A stretch of DNA of 64,000 bases, from assembly GCA_021234155.1 (NCBI GenBank), contig JAJEKV010000031.1, positions 10,338,218 to 10,402,217 on the forward strand. The letters are read 5' to 3'. The position numbers and the translations under genes are program-made. The notes under the pieces were generated by a model. It did not search any database, was not told the origin of the DNA, and saw only the letters and a list, made by a program, of their open reading frames with translations. Shown piece by piece: positions 27,140-38,082 of the stretch (its first letter is position 1; each line of letters starts with the position of its first letter). Source of the stretch: Isoetes taiwanensis. Taxonomy: Eukaryota; Streptophyta; Lycopodiopsida; Isoetales; Isoetaceae.

Positions 27140-27285
27140 CAGATGAGACGTTGGACCAATGGCATGATCACGGGACTGTAAAAAAAGATAGATAGTACCT
27201 TTTACGTCATACCAACGATGCAGCAATGGCATGATCATGGGACTCTCAAAATGAGATGTTGCAACAATGGCGTGATCGAAGAAGA
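27140..27285. repeat. Three-copy repeat with CAATGGCATGATCA core
   Basis: GAGACGTTGGACCAATGGCATGATCACGGGACT and two shortened relatives occur in a row, about 200-350 bp before the transporter start codon. They could be cis-elements of that gene, but no function is shown. Confidence 0.55.
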
Positions 27286-27480
27286 CAAATGGCACACGTG
27301 GTGATACTACTACAAAAAAGACAAATTAGGCGAGTAAATAAGAAGACAAAATGACTCACATCTTAAGCGTGGATGTTGGAAGACAAGAAGATGGAAATTG
27401 GACGAGGCACCAAATTCCTAACCACATATAACATGCATTTTAAGTGAATATTTAAGACGTGTCTAACATTTGTGTCAACC

Positions 27481-29940
27481 ATGGAGGCGGGAGATGATGA
27501 AGACAAAATTGGTTCTCGTCCAAAAATTGAACACATGTTCCAGCTCCTTATTTGTATTTGTTCTGGTTCCAGAAAGGGCGGTGAAGGAATCGTCATGCCC
27601 AACTCCGGTATTGCACCTCTCGGGGAGCCCCTCCTCGTCAAAAAACAAGAAGATGAAGAGACCGGAGCTGCATTCCAGCCAGCTTATGGCAGTTCATTTT
27701 GGCAGGCAACTTTTAATAGTCTGAGCCTCCTTTTTGGTAATGTGTTTTGCCTTATTTGTGTAATAGCCATTTTAAGTAGATTATCTCTGTAAGAAGGGCG
27801 AAAGAATGCAAATTTGAAGCAGCCATATTGTTCGTCTAGGCTATATTGATTGTAGGGTTCTAAGCCAGATATTCACTTTTCTCACCTTTCAAAAGAAGAA
27901 AAAGGAAATTTTTTTCTGTACTTTCAGTAGTGTTGGGATGAGGTATCTGATGCGATCTAGTTTTCCATTTCAGAAACCTGGTAAGCAGTCCATCGCCCGG
28001 CATCTAGATGGCATTTAACCAGCAGATGTTCTTTTGAACCTTGAATTTATATAAAGATGTTATTCAGGCTTGCAGCATAAGGATATCAATTTGTAGTGTC
28101 TGAGAAGTTGCTCACTCATAAGAAATCTACTTATATGACTTTTAAAACTTGCACTAGAATCAAAAAGAGAATAGACCATGAAATAGTTCCTACTATCATC
28201 CTGCATTTTCAATACCAATAAGCTTGGTTATGTCCTTTCTTGGTTCTATCCTTCCAATTTCACTATTTTTGTCTGTTGTAGAAAAGGTTCTCAATGAAGG
28301 CAATCTGAAATCTGATGAGTTGAATAGTTAGTCTCTGCCCTGTATTCTACTATGTGACTTAAGGAAGTAATCTGCTCAGGCATCATTTTGTACTTTTGAC
28401 CTAAAAGAGTAAGATGATAAGAAATAAGATTCTGTTCAATAGGCATGCTATATAGTTGACAGTCAGTTCTTGTCAATTTACAGAAAGTGGAAGTGTTTTA
28501 TTTGTGCTTTTTGCAATTAGACGCTGATATATCCTATTATAGGATTACCAAGTATGTTTCTTTGCTGAATCGCTGTGTATTGGCAGGTATTGGGATGCTC
28601 TCAACTCCTTTTGCACTCCAACAGGGTGGCTGGCTTGGCATCGGCATTCTCTTATTTTTTGCAATAACATTTTGCTACACAGCATACCAACTTGGCTGCT
28701 GCATTAGCATTAGTGAATCTGTGAATAGCTACCAAGAAATTGGTGGGTATGCCTTTGGTTGGAAGGGTCGAGCTACAGTTACATGCTTCTTGTACGTGGA
28801 AATTTGTGCAGTCCTTGTTGGTTACACGATATCTGTGGGAGATAATTTAGCCAAGCTATTTCCTGCAGCTGCTCTCAATACATCATGGATAAATCTTGGG
28901 CCTTCCCAACTGCTGTCTATTATAGCAATTCTTTTTATCTTACCAACAGTTCTTATCCGTGACCTGCGAATGTTTTCATATTTATCTGTTGGTGGAGTGG
29001 TAACATATATGTTCATAGTCTTTGCGGTGATATGGGCTGGTTTGTTTGAAGGGATTGGTTTTAAGGAAGCAATACCAGCTTTCAGAGTGTACAATATTCT
29101 GACTGTAACTGGGATTTATGCATATTGTTATTCTGGACATGTGATATTTCCAAGCATTTGTGCTTCAATGAGAAGGCCTTCACAATATCCAAAGGTATGT
29201 ACTGTTTGATTCATTGTCCTTTGCTGCTTTTAGAAGTAGGTCTTTGTCTCATTCTGTTGGTAGATATTTCTATTATCCTATTTGATGTTCTGCATGGGGC
29301 TTTTAGATTGATTGGTTGATTGCTTAGCAGCATTACATAAATTTTCTTAAGCACAATAAGTCTCAAATTCTGTATGTGGATGTTTCTAATATGTTTACTT
29401 CATAATGTTTTACAGATGTTGTTTGTCAGCTTTGTTATCACAACTGCTATCTATGCTGGGTTTGCTTTTCTTGGTGCCAGAATGTTTGGAGATGATATTC
29501 TGTCGCAAATAACACTGAACATGCCAGCAAACTCTATAGCAACAAAAATAGCTCAGTGGGTAATAGTCATTACGCCAGTTACGAAATATGGTTTGGGTAT
29601 AACTCCAGTTGCCTTAGAGTTTGAGAAGCTGATTCCTTGGACGCCTTCTAGTCCGATTTATTGCCTGGTAAGTATAGCAGTGCGTTCCTCGATACTGCTT
29701 GCCATTCTCGCTTTAGCACTGGCAGTGCCTTATTTTGAAAATGTGTTGGCTTTCATTGGTTCTGCCTTAAGCATATCAATGTCCATGATTTTCCCATGTG
29801 TATTTTATATCAAAATTTTCTATAGGCAACTTTCCAGAGCAGAAAAGACGCTAAATATTATTCTGATACTGGTGGGCGTATGCCTGGCGATAATGGGTAC
29901 AATTAGATCCCTACAAAATTTGACCAAGGGCAGCAGCTAA
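27481..29940 (+). CDS. AVT1-type vacuolar amino acid transporter, three exons
   Basis: A secondary active transporter of the AAAP family (Pfam Aa_trans), most like plant AVT1 proteins, which exchange neutral amino acids for protons at the vacuolar membrane. Exons are 27481-27736, 28587-29194 and 29416-29940, joined at GT-AG introns (donors GTAATG and GTATGT, acceptors GGCAG and TACAG). The total is 1389 nt, 462 residues, slightly short for AVT1 members (about 520-580), the missing part being the variable N-terminus. The first 70 residues are hydrophilic. Then come the family signature GIGMLSTPFALQQGGW across the first splice junction, about ten or eleven hydrophobic segments, YCYSGHVIFPSI, FTKYGL-like VTKYGLGITPVALE, and a hydrophobic C-terminus. 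The ATG was chosen because it is in frame with the signature and follows GTCAACC. The frame is intact throughout. No operon-like context exists, and the gene stands alone between transposons. Exact paralogue and substrate are not resolved. Confidence 0.88.
27737..28586 (+). other. Intron 1 of the transporter gene (phase 1)
   Basis: 850 nt, T-rich, from GTAATG to GGCAG. It splits the glycine codon of the GIGMLSTP signature. An open frame runs upstream from exon 2 into the intron but reads no conserved residues, so it is read-through and not an alternative first exon. Confidence 0.8.
29195..29415 (+). other. Intron 2 of the transporter gene (phase 0)
   Basis: 221 nt, donor GTATGT, T-rich end TTTTACAG. 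It follows the PSQYPK motif, a usual intron position in this family as far as I recall. Confidence 0.8.
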
Positions 29941-30659
29941 GTTTGCTGTTAAGATCTGTATCTTATGGTGCATTAAGATTATACAAAGTTTCAGTATATT
30001 TCAAAATTCAAAGTTCACAATTTCAATTCTAAGCACTTCGCTCAGAATTATCACTCGTGCTACTGGTGCAGATACCAGAAGTATCATTTGTAAGGAGAAT
30101 TGACATTCTTAACCCTACCTCCAAGAGTGGCAAATTCAGCCTCGGGATTTTGAGCTTGAGAGATTTGATGGCCTTGGTAAGATCGGATGGTCACAGCTCT
30201 TAAAAAGAACGTTTTCCTCTCCGGCTTCACTGTCTACTTTGAGTTTGTCCACACATTTGTTGGTACTGGACCTCCTCCTGCAATCTCGGCTGCTTGCTCT
30301 TTCACGTGCTTTATCTTATAACCAAAGAAGATGCCTTACCCGTCTCCACGAAAGAAACCCACCTGACACAAAAAGTACTCCCATATCCTGAGCCAAATAG
30401 GAATTTTCTAGAGATGAAAATCATGAATCATCAATACCAATTACGGCTGCATCACAATCTAGGAAGGGCAAGGGCTGGACTGCCACTCCACTGCAAGTCC
30501 AGCGCAGTTCCTGTCAGGATATTTCAATTCCTTTTTTGGCGGAGAAATCTCTTCCTTTTGAAGATGGAGCGCCAGACGTTCTATTGTCCAAAGTTTCTCC
30601 CATAATTTCTTCTCCTCAGCGGCAGCGTCCAGAAGCCCCACTCACTATACTGGATCTCC
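29941..30659. other. Downstream flank of the transporter gene
   Basis: Presumed 3' UTR and intergenic DNA. No canonical AATAAA signal is seen near the stop. Open frames here are short and overlap on both strands without any motif. Confidence 0.4.
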
Positions 30660-31330
30660 AACCTTATGGCTAATGATAAGTGTGCTGATAGATATGGCAT
30701 CCTTGTGGAGTTCTTTAGGATCTCTTCGGAGTGGACATCTGAGCTGCTTTGGCACGGTCTCATCAGTTGGACAAATCTTAAACACTGGTATCATCACTTT
30801 GATCATTAAGGTCAGAGAGCCCAAGACAATCTTAAATTGGAGGCCTATTAGGATAATTTGCAACTAGTACCCAGATGACACTTTTCTTCTAGTTCGTAGA
30901 TGACACTTTTCTTCTGGTGGAGGCTACTGAGTATAACTTGACTACGGCTAAGCAACTTCTGGATATCTTTTCTTTGGCTTTTGGTTGCTTACTGTATTGG
31001 CAGAAATGTAGTGCTTTGTGGGTTTTGGATGTCCTAGTTCCCACTTGTGTGCAGCTGTACCGTGGACAGTGGTTCCTCCAAATATTGTCTTTTGGTGTTT
31101 GCATTTTCGCCACACAAGCTTGGGACCAGGTCATTTTGGGTTTGTTGAAACATTTGTTGTGGTGGAGAGGCGCTAAATTGTCATAGGCTAGACGGGTGCA
31201 GGTAGGGGGAGGGTGTCCATTGGCTGCGCACTTAAGCGCGGAATTTCAATGGCTGCCTCGTATGGATCCTAATGGCTATAGATGCCACAAGGTATGGATC
31301 CTAATGGCTATAGATGCCACAGGAAAGTGT
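30660..31330 (+). pseudogene. LINE reverse transcriptase relic
   Basis: Plus-strand pieces in LINE order: GILVEFF and ELLWHGLIS (RT start), LIIKVREPKTILNWRPI near 30805-30850, then DDTFLLVEATEYNLTTAKQLLDIFSLAFG from about 30900, which is the active-site region with the first residue of the FADD box lost. The central RT block is deleted between these parts. A direct repeat AGATGACACTTTTCTTCT (about 30872 and 30898) sits at the deletion junction. The family looks the same as the minus-strand relic at 24.2-26.1 kb. Confidence 0.6.
31261..31323. repeat. Two-copy 32-bp tandem repeat
   Basis: TATGGATCCTAATGGCTATA followed by GATGCCACAAGG is repeated head to tail almost without change inside the LINE relic, probably a recent slippage or repair event. 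Confidence 0.85.
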
Positions 31331-32495
31331 GCCCAATGAGATAGACTATATTGCAAGCCTGGTAAAATGCAAAATAGGCAAAGCCACTTCAAGTTATAAG
31401 ATGCCAAAGTTTGGGGGGTATTGGTACCACCAGGGCTGAGGTGGCATCCACATAGGATATCAGGCAGCCCATTGAAGGCTGCAATGAGTACACGGCACAA
31501 AATTGAAAAAAAAAACTAACTTCTTTTTGAATAATCATGACCAAATGTGTCACATCAATTTTAAATTTAACAAAAACATCTGAAATCATCATTGGATTTA
31601 CAGAATTATTAACAAATTTATCAGTACAATCAAACAATAAAGTTAAAATCAGCTTTTGAATTCGCTCAAGCATTTTATTGATATTTCGGACACTTGGAAC
31701 CTCTATGAGCTGACAAATTATATAATCGAAAAAAAAAAAACACTGTAAATGGTGTACGTAAATAAACCCCTCTGTGCAGGCTTTAATTTACAACAGAAAT
31801 CTTTTGTGACCTACAGAATAACCAATATGAGTACATAACATATCAAAATTTACTAATAAATAAGAAGCTAACAGCAATATACTGAGCTGTATAAATGTGT
31901 AAGTCTTGTTATACTTACTGAGTACTTGTGATTCTTTCCATTAATCCAGCTAACAAGTCCCCATCCGAAAACACAACATAAGTCGTATCTGAGAACATAG
32001 CAACCATTTAATAATGTGATATGTAACTTAGATTGAAAAAAGGAATCTGATTTAAAATACCTTGTTTCAAGGCGTGATTGATTTTCCCACCAGATTTCTC
32101 AATTTATTCATTTGAGAATCCAAATTCATCGCTTTGCAATCTGTGGAACTCAGATTATGGCGCATGTTTACTGCGCAACATGCCTCCATCTCTTACTCAT
32201 AAAAGATGGTAAGATGGTAATGAACATGTAAGAAGCAAGAAGCAGCTTTTCCCATGTAAACAACTAATCCAAAGTGACACTTTTGTACACATGAGAAACG
32301 TCTCCATGTAAACAACTAATCCATGAGCAAGCTTGCAACAATAGACTATCTTTGTCGAACCTTATACAAACCCTTTGTAGTTTCATACAAATGATCAATC
32401 CAGAGCCATCTTGTCTTGCAAGCATTGAAGAAAAATGGTGGAAAAACCTCTGGCATATATCCTAAATCATGAAGAACGACAGAAATACAACTCCA
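31331..32495. other. AT-rich stretch, no recognised gene
   Basis: Short open frames on the minus strand without motifs. Part of this could be the 3' UTR of the small minus-strand frame that ends at 32496. The stretch separates two parts of a LINE relic and may be a later insertion. Confidence 0.4.
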
Positions 32496-32777
32496 TCACG
32501 AATAAAATCGAAGCTTATAACTACTGCAAGGAAAGAAATGATTTTCCACAGCTCCACCAGAATGCTTAGTTCCCCATGATCCATTCTTTTTCTGCTGCAA
32601 GCATATGAACGGAATACAAAAGGAAGCACAAAGGGCAAGAAAGAATATTATCTTATGGTTTTTTGTTGCCGGAACCATCTCCACTGGATCACCCAGCCTA
32701 AAACCATGCTTTCCTCTGCGCAGCCTAAGTGGAGCCCTAAGCGGAACCCTAACCAGCCCTAAATTGATTTTCCACAT
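32496..32777 (-). CDS. Possible small single-membrane-span protein (93 codons)
   Basis: An intact 93-codon frame with a very basic, arginine-rich start (VRVPLRAPLRLRRGKHG), a short GDPVEMVPATKNHK stretch, one hydrophobic span IIFFLALCASFCIPFICL (about residues 44-61), then a KK-rich hydrophilic tail. The pattern resembles small mitochondrial or ER membrane proteins, with the first part able to act as a targeting signal. I do not recognise the family. It lies alone between LINE pieces. It could be a real gene, a retrocopy or a chance frame. Confidence 0.35.
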   Translation of the reverse strand: MWKINLGLVRVPLRAPLRLRRGKHGFRLGDPVEMVPATKNHKIIFFLALCASFCIPFICLQQKKNGSWGTKHSGGAVENHFFPCSSYKLRFYS

Positions 32778-32839
32778 CCGCCAATGGGACCGGCGCCGTA
32801 CATGGCCACCCTCCCCTAGCTATATCAATTCTGAATAAT

Positions 32840-33110
32840 ACACATGTTTATGTTGCGTCAACCTTGTTGGCCCCGCCCTCCAAATTTAAGGAGATCGTTG
32901 CCACGATTCATTACTTCGTTTGGGGTGGCAATGAAACAGGAGCAGTGGTTAAAGTTGATTGGAAGAAGTGCATACGGTCAAAGAGAGACAGTGGTTTGGA
33001 TATGTTGATTTATCTCTACACAGAAGATCTTAATCTCAAAGTTTGTGTGGTAGATGGCCAATTCATCTCTTCCACGCGACGTTGTGTCATGGCTGGTGTC
33101 ATCTCAATCA
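32840..33110 (+). pseudogene. LINE C-terminal relic
   Basis: The plus strand reads PPSKFKEIVATIHYFVWGG, then VKVDWKKC, the stretch that follows the thumb in plant LINE ORF2 proteins (a W-x-G-x-E turn followed by a K-V-x-W block). It probably continues the relic ending near 31330, separated by about 1.5 kb of other sequence. Confidence 0.45.
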
Positions 33111-33426
33111 GTGATATGATGATGGTCACTTCATGTTTTGGCCTAAGTTTCAAGTAAATTTACGCTGTCTAGATGGATGTATTGTTGTTGGAGAAGGACG
33201 TAGAGAATTTCGTATATTCATGAGTTCTGGTGTCATGGAAAGAATGCCATGGAGTTTCCATGAGTCCATACACAAAGATAAGTATTTTGGAAATCATCTC
33301 CTCTTCCTTCTCGTCTGGACAAGAGACTCGCATATGTTTATATGTAACTCCTCCACTTCCTCCTATATTATATATTATAATTATGATAACAAGGTAAAAG
33401 AACTTGCAAGTGAATTTAGGAGAACA

Positions 33427-33592
33427 TTGAGGAATCCTTAATGAGAGATAAAGAGAAGGAATCCTTCAAACATTGAGGAGTTCTTAGCAAGAGATAGTAA
33501 CTCCTCAATGTTTGAGAAGGTTGAAAATTGAGAATTGGGAAGAAAATTGAGGAGTTCTTAACGAGAGATAAGGAGAGGAAAACCTTCAAACA
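33427..33592. repeat. Short tandem and inverted repeats
   Basis: A unit of the form TTGAGGAGTTCTTAACGAGAGATAAGGAGAGGAA-CCTTCAAACATT occurs in full near 33427 and 33545 and in part near 33473. Inside is a perfect 16-bp inverted repeat, CAAACATTGAGGAGTT (33467-33482) with its complement (33499-33514), separated by 16 nt, able to form a hairpin. It lies at the 5' edge of the second chromovirus relic. Confidence 0.65.
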
Positions 33593-33859
33593 TTATAAAA
33601 AGGAAGGCAACCTCCTATACTTCAAAGACAAGTTGTGTGCGCCAAATTATCATCTAAGAAAGCCCATACTTTATGATATGCAAAATGTTACACACTGACT
33701 CCTTCTTATTAACCAACACACTAAAAGGGCGGATCCTTCATGAAAATCGTTATCCGATGGGTCCCAACCTTTTCAAGGATTTATTCCATATCCCAAAGAC
33801 TATATCAATTCCTTCAAGCACATGAAACGCACTAATGTTTCTACAAGGAATTGAACCTT

Positions 33860-34289
33860 TGGCTCTGATATCAATTGTTAACCTTAAGGCCGAAGTTCAC
33901 TGCACAACTGGGTTCACAAAAGGAAGAATCTCCAAGATAGTCCATGCAAAAGTTAGGCCTACAAAAACAAGAAGGGATTTGGCAAGATTAACCCTTAGAG
34001 AAGCCTCTTTAAGAAACACAATATTTCAATAAGGCTAGAAGAGATTTGGGAGGAACAAGAAAGAGAGTAAAGGAGAGGCAAGGATCCGGAAAAGCAGGAG
34101 GAAGTTCTGAATTACAATAAGCATACCTCTTTCCCTTATATAGAGATCAAGAAGCCTTTAACGAAACGTAAAGGTATCTCAACCTTTTACTAAGGATATA
34201 TAAGTATCTCAATGCTTCAAGTCTTAATTCCCTTGCGATTATCCCATCCTTGCTTTCCGAACCACTCTCCCGTGCATCACTATATCACA
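33860..34289 (-). mobile_element. Minus-strand LTR plus primer binding site (fragment)
   Basis: On the minus strand the stretch 34289-33876 starts TGTGATATAG and ends GGTTAACA, canonical TG...CA ends. Two bases later follows TGATATCAGAGCC (33873-33861), a good match to the initiator tRNA-Met primer site TGGTATCAGAGCC. This marks a 414-bp LTR with the start of an internal region, inserted in the integrase of the surrounding Gypsy relic. The rest of the element is missing or reduced to about 170 bp. Confidence 0.5.
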
Positions 34290-35284
34290 TAATAACCTTA
34301 TATCCCGCCATGTGGGATTCATAAAAACTTACTTCAAGATAAGGAGTAGCTACTTCTGGCCTGGCATGAGGAGCAGATTGCTAACATTAGCCAATGCCAG
34401 CAGACCAGAGTGAAGCAGTTGCGAATTCTAGGAGAATAGAACCTTTAGACATTCAATATGCTAAGTGAAAAGTGATGGACTTCATTATGGGGATCCCAGG
34501 AACAATAAGAGGCCATGATGCCTTAATAGAAGTAAGTAAAGATAGTTATCCACAGTAACCAACATTGGCGTAAAAAGAATGGGAATGGGTATATAATACA
34601 TAAATCGAGGACTATGTGGATCCTCAGACGTATGAATGGACAAATTTCCAAGATGGCATATATTTTGCCTTGTAGAACCATTGATACAACCTTAGGTATG
34701 GCTTTGGTATTTACAAAGGAGATCTTCAGACACCATTCGTGGCTATTGTTCTAGAAAGAGACCCCAAGTTCATTAGTGCCTTCTAGAAGGATTTCTTGAA
34801 CACAATCCAGACTAAGCTTTGGATGAGTACGATATATCATCCTCAATAGATGGTCAAATGAAGCATAAAAATCAAATTCTCGAAGATATGTTGAGAAACT
34901 AAGTCTGGAAGAAGCAATCTAAGTGGCAAGACTACATATAGAGACATCTCATCAATTTTTGGCATATATGCAAGCGTTGGTCCCAGAAGTGAGAGGTGTC
35001 TCCTAGCAGCAAGGAATAAACAGAAAAGTCTATCGGAGAGGCACAAATCCGTGTGAGAATTCGAGCTTGAAAACCAAGTTTGGTAAAGGATCAAAGTAAA
35101 GCAAGCTAAGCTCAAAATCGCGGCTATCTCCAAGGTGGGCAAGGCCATTTTCTATTGTTAAGAAAGGGGGGACTTAATCTTACAAATTAAATCTACCTAC
35201 ACACTTAAAGGTCTATAAAGTCTTCTATGTAAGCCTTCTTAAGAAGCACATTTCAAATCCAGCGGAACTTTAGAATCCCCGAGT

Positions 35285-35491
35285 TTGTTGAAAATTACGG
35301 AGGAACAATTGGAGATAACTCATGAGGTGCTTCTTGATAGATCTACAAGAATTCAAAAAGATCACAGTTCCTCCAGTATTTGGTTAAATGGAAACACTTC
35401 CATAGCAGACACGATTTGGATTCTCAAGTTCAATCTTGAGAAAAAACACTCGAACTTCATAAAGCATGTTAGAGTTGAATTGTCACCGAGT
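35285..35491 (+). pseudogene. Chromodomain-type integrase C-terminus
   Basis: An open frame of 69 codons aligns residue by residue with the 62400-62600 region: ITEEQLEI, then HEVLLDRSTRIQ, then a NGNTSIADTIWIL core where the other copy has the WKHLPVEDATWVL chromodomain core. Aromatic cage residues are partly lost by shift (the YLVKW block reads SSIWLN). Not functional. Confidence 0.6.
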
Positions 35492-35667
35492 TAATCGATA
35501 CATGGACATGATAGGTGCGTGCCATCCTTGGAATAAGAGTCCCTTCTGGCAGGATAGCCAAGTTAGCTGGGGGGTTGCATTCAATAGGACATGCATCCAT
35601 ATAGTATATATGATAGGAAGACATCCATCTAGGAAGTTCATAGAAATGTATGGTTAAGTAAGGGGGG

Positions 35668-35843
35668 TGTTCTCCTTAACACCACGTTATGTAATATAAA
35701 AATACTGTGGTGTGTAAGCTATAAGCTAATAAGAACGGAAGTCGGGACCTGGGCGAGCATGCTACATGGAACCGAGATGTCCCAAATTCTTTTTCTTGTA
35801 TTGACTGTGATAAAACATCCAGTATTGAAATTAATTTCTAACA
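35668..35843 (+). repeat. Possible 3' LTR of the second chromovirus
   Basis: A polypurine run AAGGGGGG ends at 35667 and is followed by TGTTCTCCTTAACACC. A matching end TTTCTAACA lies at 35843. The length (176 bp) is short for a chromovirus LTR and no left copy is present, so the right border is a guess. Confidence 0.4.
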
Positions 35844-37335
35844 TTTTGATTACTTTGTTTGATTGAGACTATAATCTTGCCAAGGCATATATAAATGACA
35901 TCAACGTTCCTTGATTTAATGCTATACCGGAAGATCTACTTTTCTCATTTGAAATTAAGTGTGATAATTGTATGTATATACTTGCAAAGTTTTTTTTATA
36001 CTTGCAAATAGTGGAAGCCAATCCACTATTTAGGCATGATATGCTCGGAGATGCTTTGCATGTGATTATCTAGTACATATAGCAGGTTTAAGGTCTCTAC
36101 CACAGGAGCAGTTGGTCGTACTTGAACCCGTGACCTCGGGGCAATGGATTTTTAAGGTCCACATTACTCGTGACACTCCCAGAATCTATACGATGCTCCC
36201 ATAGTATAAATTGGGGAAATTCCCCTCCTGTGGCGACTACATCACCATGGAAAGGCCCTCCATCTAACTCGGACCACTTGGGATGGCCAAGTGTCCGGGT
36301 GAGGAACATGGAAGTGTCATTCGTCCCACGTTCTCTATGAGAATCCTACACAGCGGAAGCGTACATACATGTTAGCACCTAGCAATCATACACAAAATAA
36401 TATACCGCCACGAAGGGTGGCCATCCATCCTCCTCATATACATAGCAATACAAGTAACCTAAAATCGAATCAAGCTTCAAAATTCAAATTGCATATTATC
36501 TTAAATTAAATATGCATAAACATAGCATCAATAATTGAAAATGTATTGTTCATTATCTTTAAGTTCGTATTGCATAAACTTTTGGAGTGCCCTTGTTGCA
36601 TCAAATTATATACTCTTTTCCAAATAAAACTCGAAACAACAAAAAAATTATATTATTCAATTGTAACATTTTCAAAACTAATTACAACTCGAAACACAAA
36701 AAAGTTAAATTAGTCGATTGTAACACGTGTTTAGTTCATCTATACCATCCCGCTATGATTTACTAATAAGGTGGACCAATGGTTTTTTGAACGACCCAAC
36801 CCCTTAGTATTTCTTAACGAAAAATCCCTTTGATACTTTTCCCCTACCTTTCTTGTTTATGGATTAACACAAGCTCATATGTGTATTGCTCCCATTCACC
36901 TCTTCTTCTCCTACACATTCCACAACATCCATATTTGAATCATACCTATTCAACTTCATTATCTGCCCACAACCCTTCTTTTTCTCCCCATCGCCATCCC
37001 CAAGCTTGCATTACCGCTATCCTCCAGACCTCTCCCATTTGGTTTTTCTTTTGCAGCCAGAGAGATCGGACAAATGCGGCATGCATGCAACTAACTAGGC
37101 TTCGCTAGCAGCAAGAGATGAAATATGACAGAAGAAGGTGGATTTTGCAAATGGTAGAGGATTTGTATGCAATTTTGTTTCAAAATACTTATCCTTATGA
37201 ATCATAAACAGGTGCTTGGATTATAATCAGCACCTATGATGATTCGTAAGTAGATTCCTAAATAAATTTGCATTTATGTAGGATTTGTTTTTTCCATTGC
37301 ATCTTAAGTTCTAAATAAATTGTGTTCTTCTGTAG
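35844..37335. other. Gene-poor stretch
   Basis: AT-rich. A block at 36.1-36.3 kb is richer in GC and has a 70-codon minus-strand frame without a known motif. Just before the LINE, TTCTAAATAAATT...GTAGGATTT occurs twice (about 37257 and 37310), a small tandem duplication. Confidence 0.4.
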
Positions 37336-37350
37336 GATTTATTATTCACT

Positions 37351-38082
37351 GTGAAAGAGGTAGAAGCCCAACTCCAGCGTATGAAAAACGGGAAGGATGT
37401 TGACTTGATGGGGCTGTCAGCAGAATTACTGAAATGGGCAAATGGAAAACTGGTCCGAAAAGTAACAGACCTCCTAAATATGGCTGTGCGAAATGGATTA
37501 CCAGAATCTTGGCGAGAATGTAGGATCGTCCCGATACATAAATCAGGATGTAGAAAGAATGTACAGAATTATAGAACCATAATGATCGGAAGCGTATATT
37601 CTAGGTTGTTGGGTGGCTTATTAGAGCAAAAAATCAGCAAATGGATAGAGCAACATGGTAAACGAGCGTACTGTCAGGCAGGTTTCAGAAAGGATCATAA
37701 CACTTTAGACCATCTTCTCACGCTAAGAGTTCTAATTGAGCAGGCTAAGAAACCGAGGAAAGCCCTTTACTTAGCATTCATTGACTTCTCAAAGGCTTTC
37801 GATACAGTACCCCGAGAAAAGCTATGGCTAAGGATGGAACAACTAGATATTCCAATGGTTTGGAGAGGTGCGGTAGCACGCCTGTATGAGGAGGTTTTAG
37901 CTAAGTTGTCGTCAGAAATTCCAGACAAAATCCAAAGTACAATGGGAGTACGGCAAGGGTGCCCATTATCGCCAACTCTCTTTGGACTGTATATAGACGA
38001 GCTGGAGGAATTGCTTCAAAACAGAGGGCATACAGGGGCTAAGTTAGGGAGCTTTGTTGTAAAATTATTAATGTATCTTTGA
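37351..38082 (+). pseudogene. LINE reverse transcriptase, N-terminal two thirds
   Basis: A 243-codon frame with clear RT blocks: LQRMKNGK and SAELLKW (fingers), VPIHKSGCRKNVQNYRTI, CQAGFRKDH, FIDFSKAFDTVPREKLW (first catalytic Asp in AFD), GVRQGCPLSPTLFGLYIDEL. The frame ends exactly at the active-site box: LLMYL is followed by a stop where YADD is expected, with DDVAS readable in the next frame, so a small indel destroyed the catalytic pair. The NYRTI and GLLEQKISKW wording differs from plant L1 elements. Confidence 0.85.

Larger units (their letters stand above)
26081..27480. other. Upstream flank of the transporter gene
   Basis: No protein match. It contains two families of short degenerate tandem repeats (listed separately) and AT-rich DNA. 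Promoter and first leader exon of the transporter should lie here, but I see no clear TATA box and cannot place the transcription start. Confidence 0.4.
33590..35667 (+). mobile_element. 3' part of a degenerate Gypsy chromovirus
   Basis: The DNA parallels the integrase-chromodomain part of the chromovirus at 61.2-62.6 kb. Matches are a HQSSY-like start near 33640, a zinc-finger end AGHxGFIKTYFK near 34310, MAYILPCRTIDT near 34655, and a chromodomain-type end starting ITEEQLEI near 35290. Stops are frequent. About 630 bp between the first and second match is foreign and holds a minus-strand LTR fragment. No RT or RNase H is found upstream, so the element is 5'-truncated. Confidence 0.7.

Noticed and set aside
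28487-28586. Upstream extension of transporter exon 2
   Set aside because: It reads through a good intron acceptor and lacks conserved residues; exon 1 at 27481 gives a proper N-terminus.
36097-36309. Minus-strand 70-codon frame and a GGTTCAAGTAC block, considered as a SINE or gene
   Set aside because: Box A and box B order does not fit a polymerase III promoter and the protein has no known motif.
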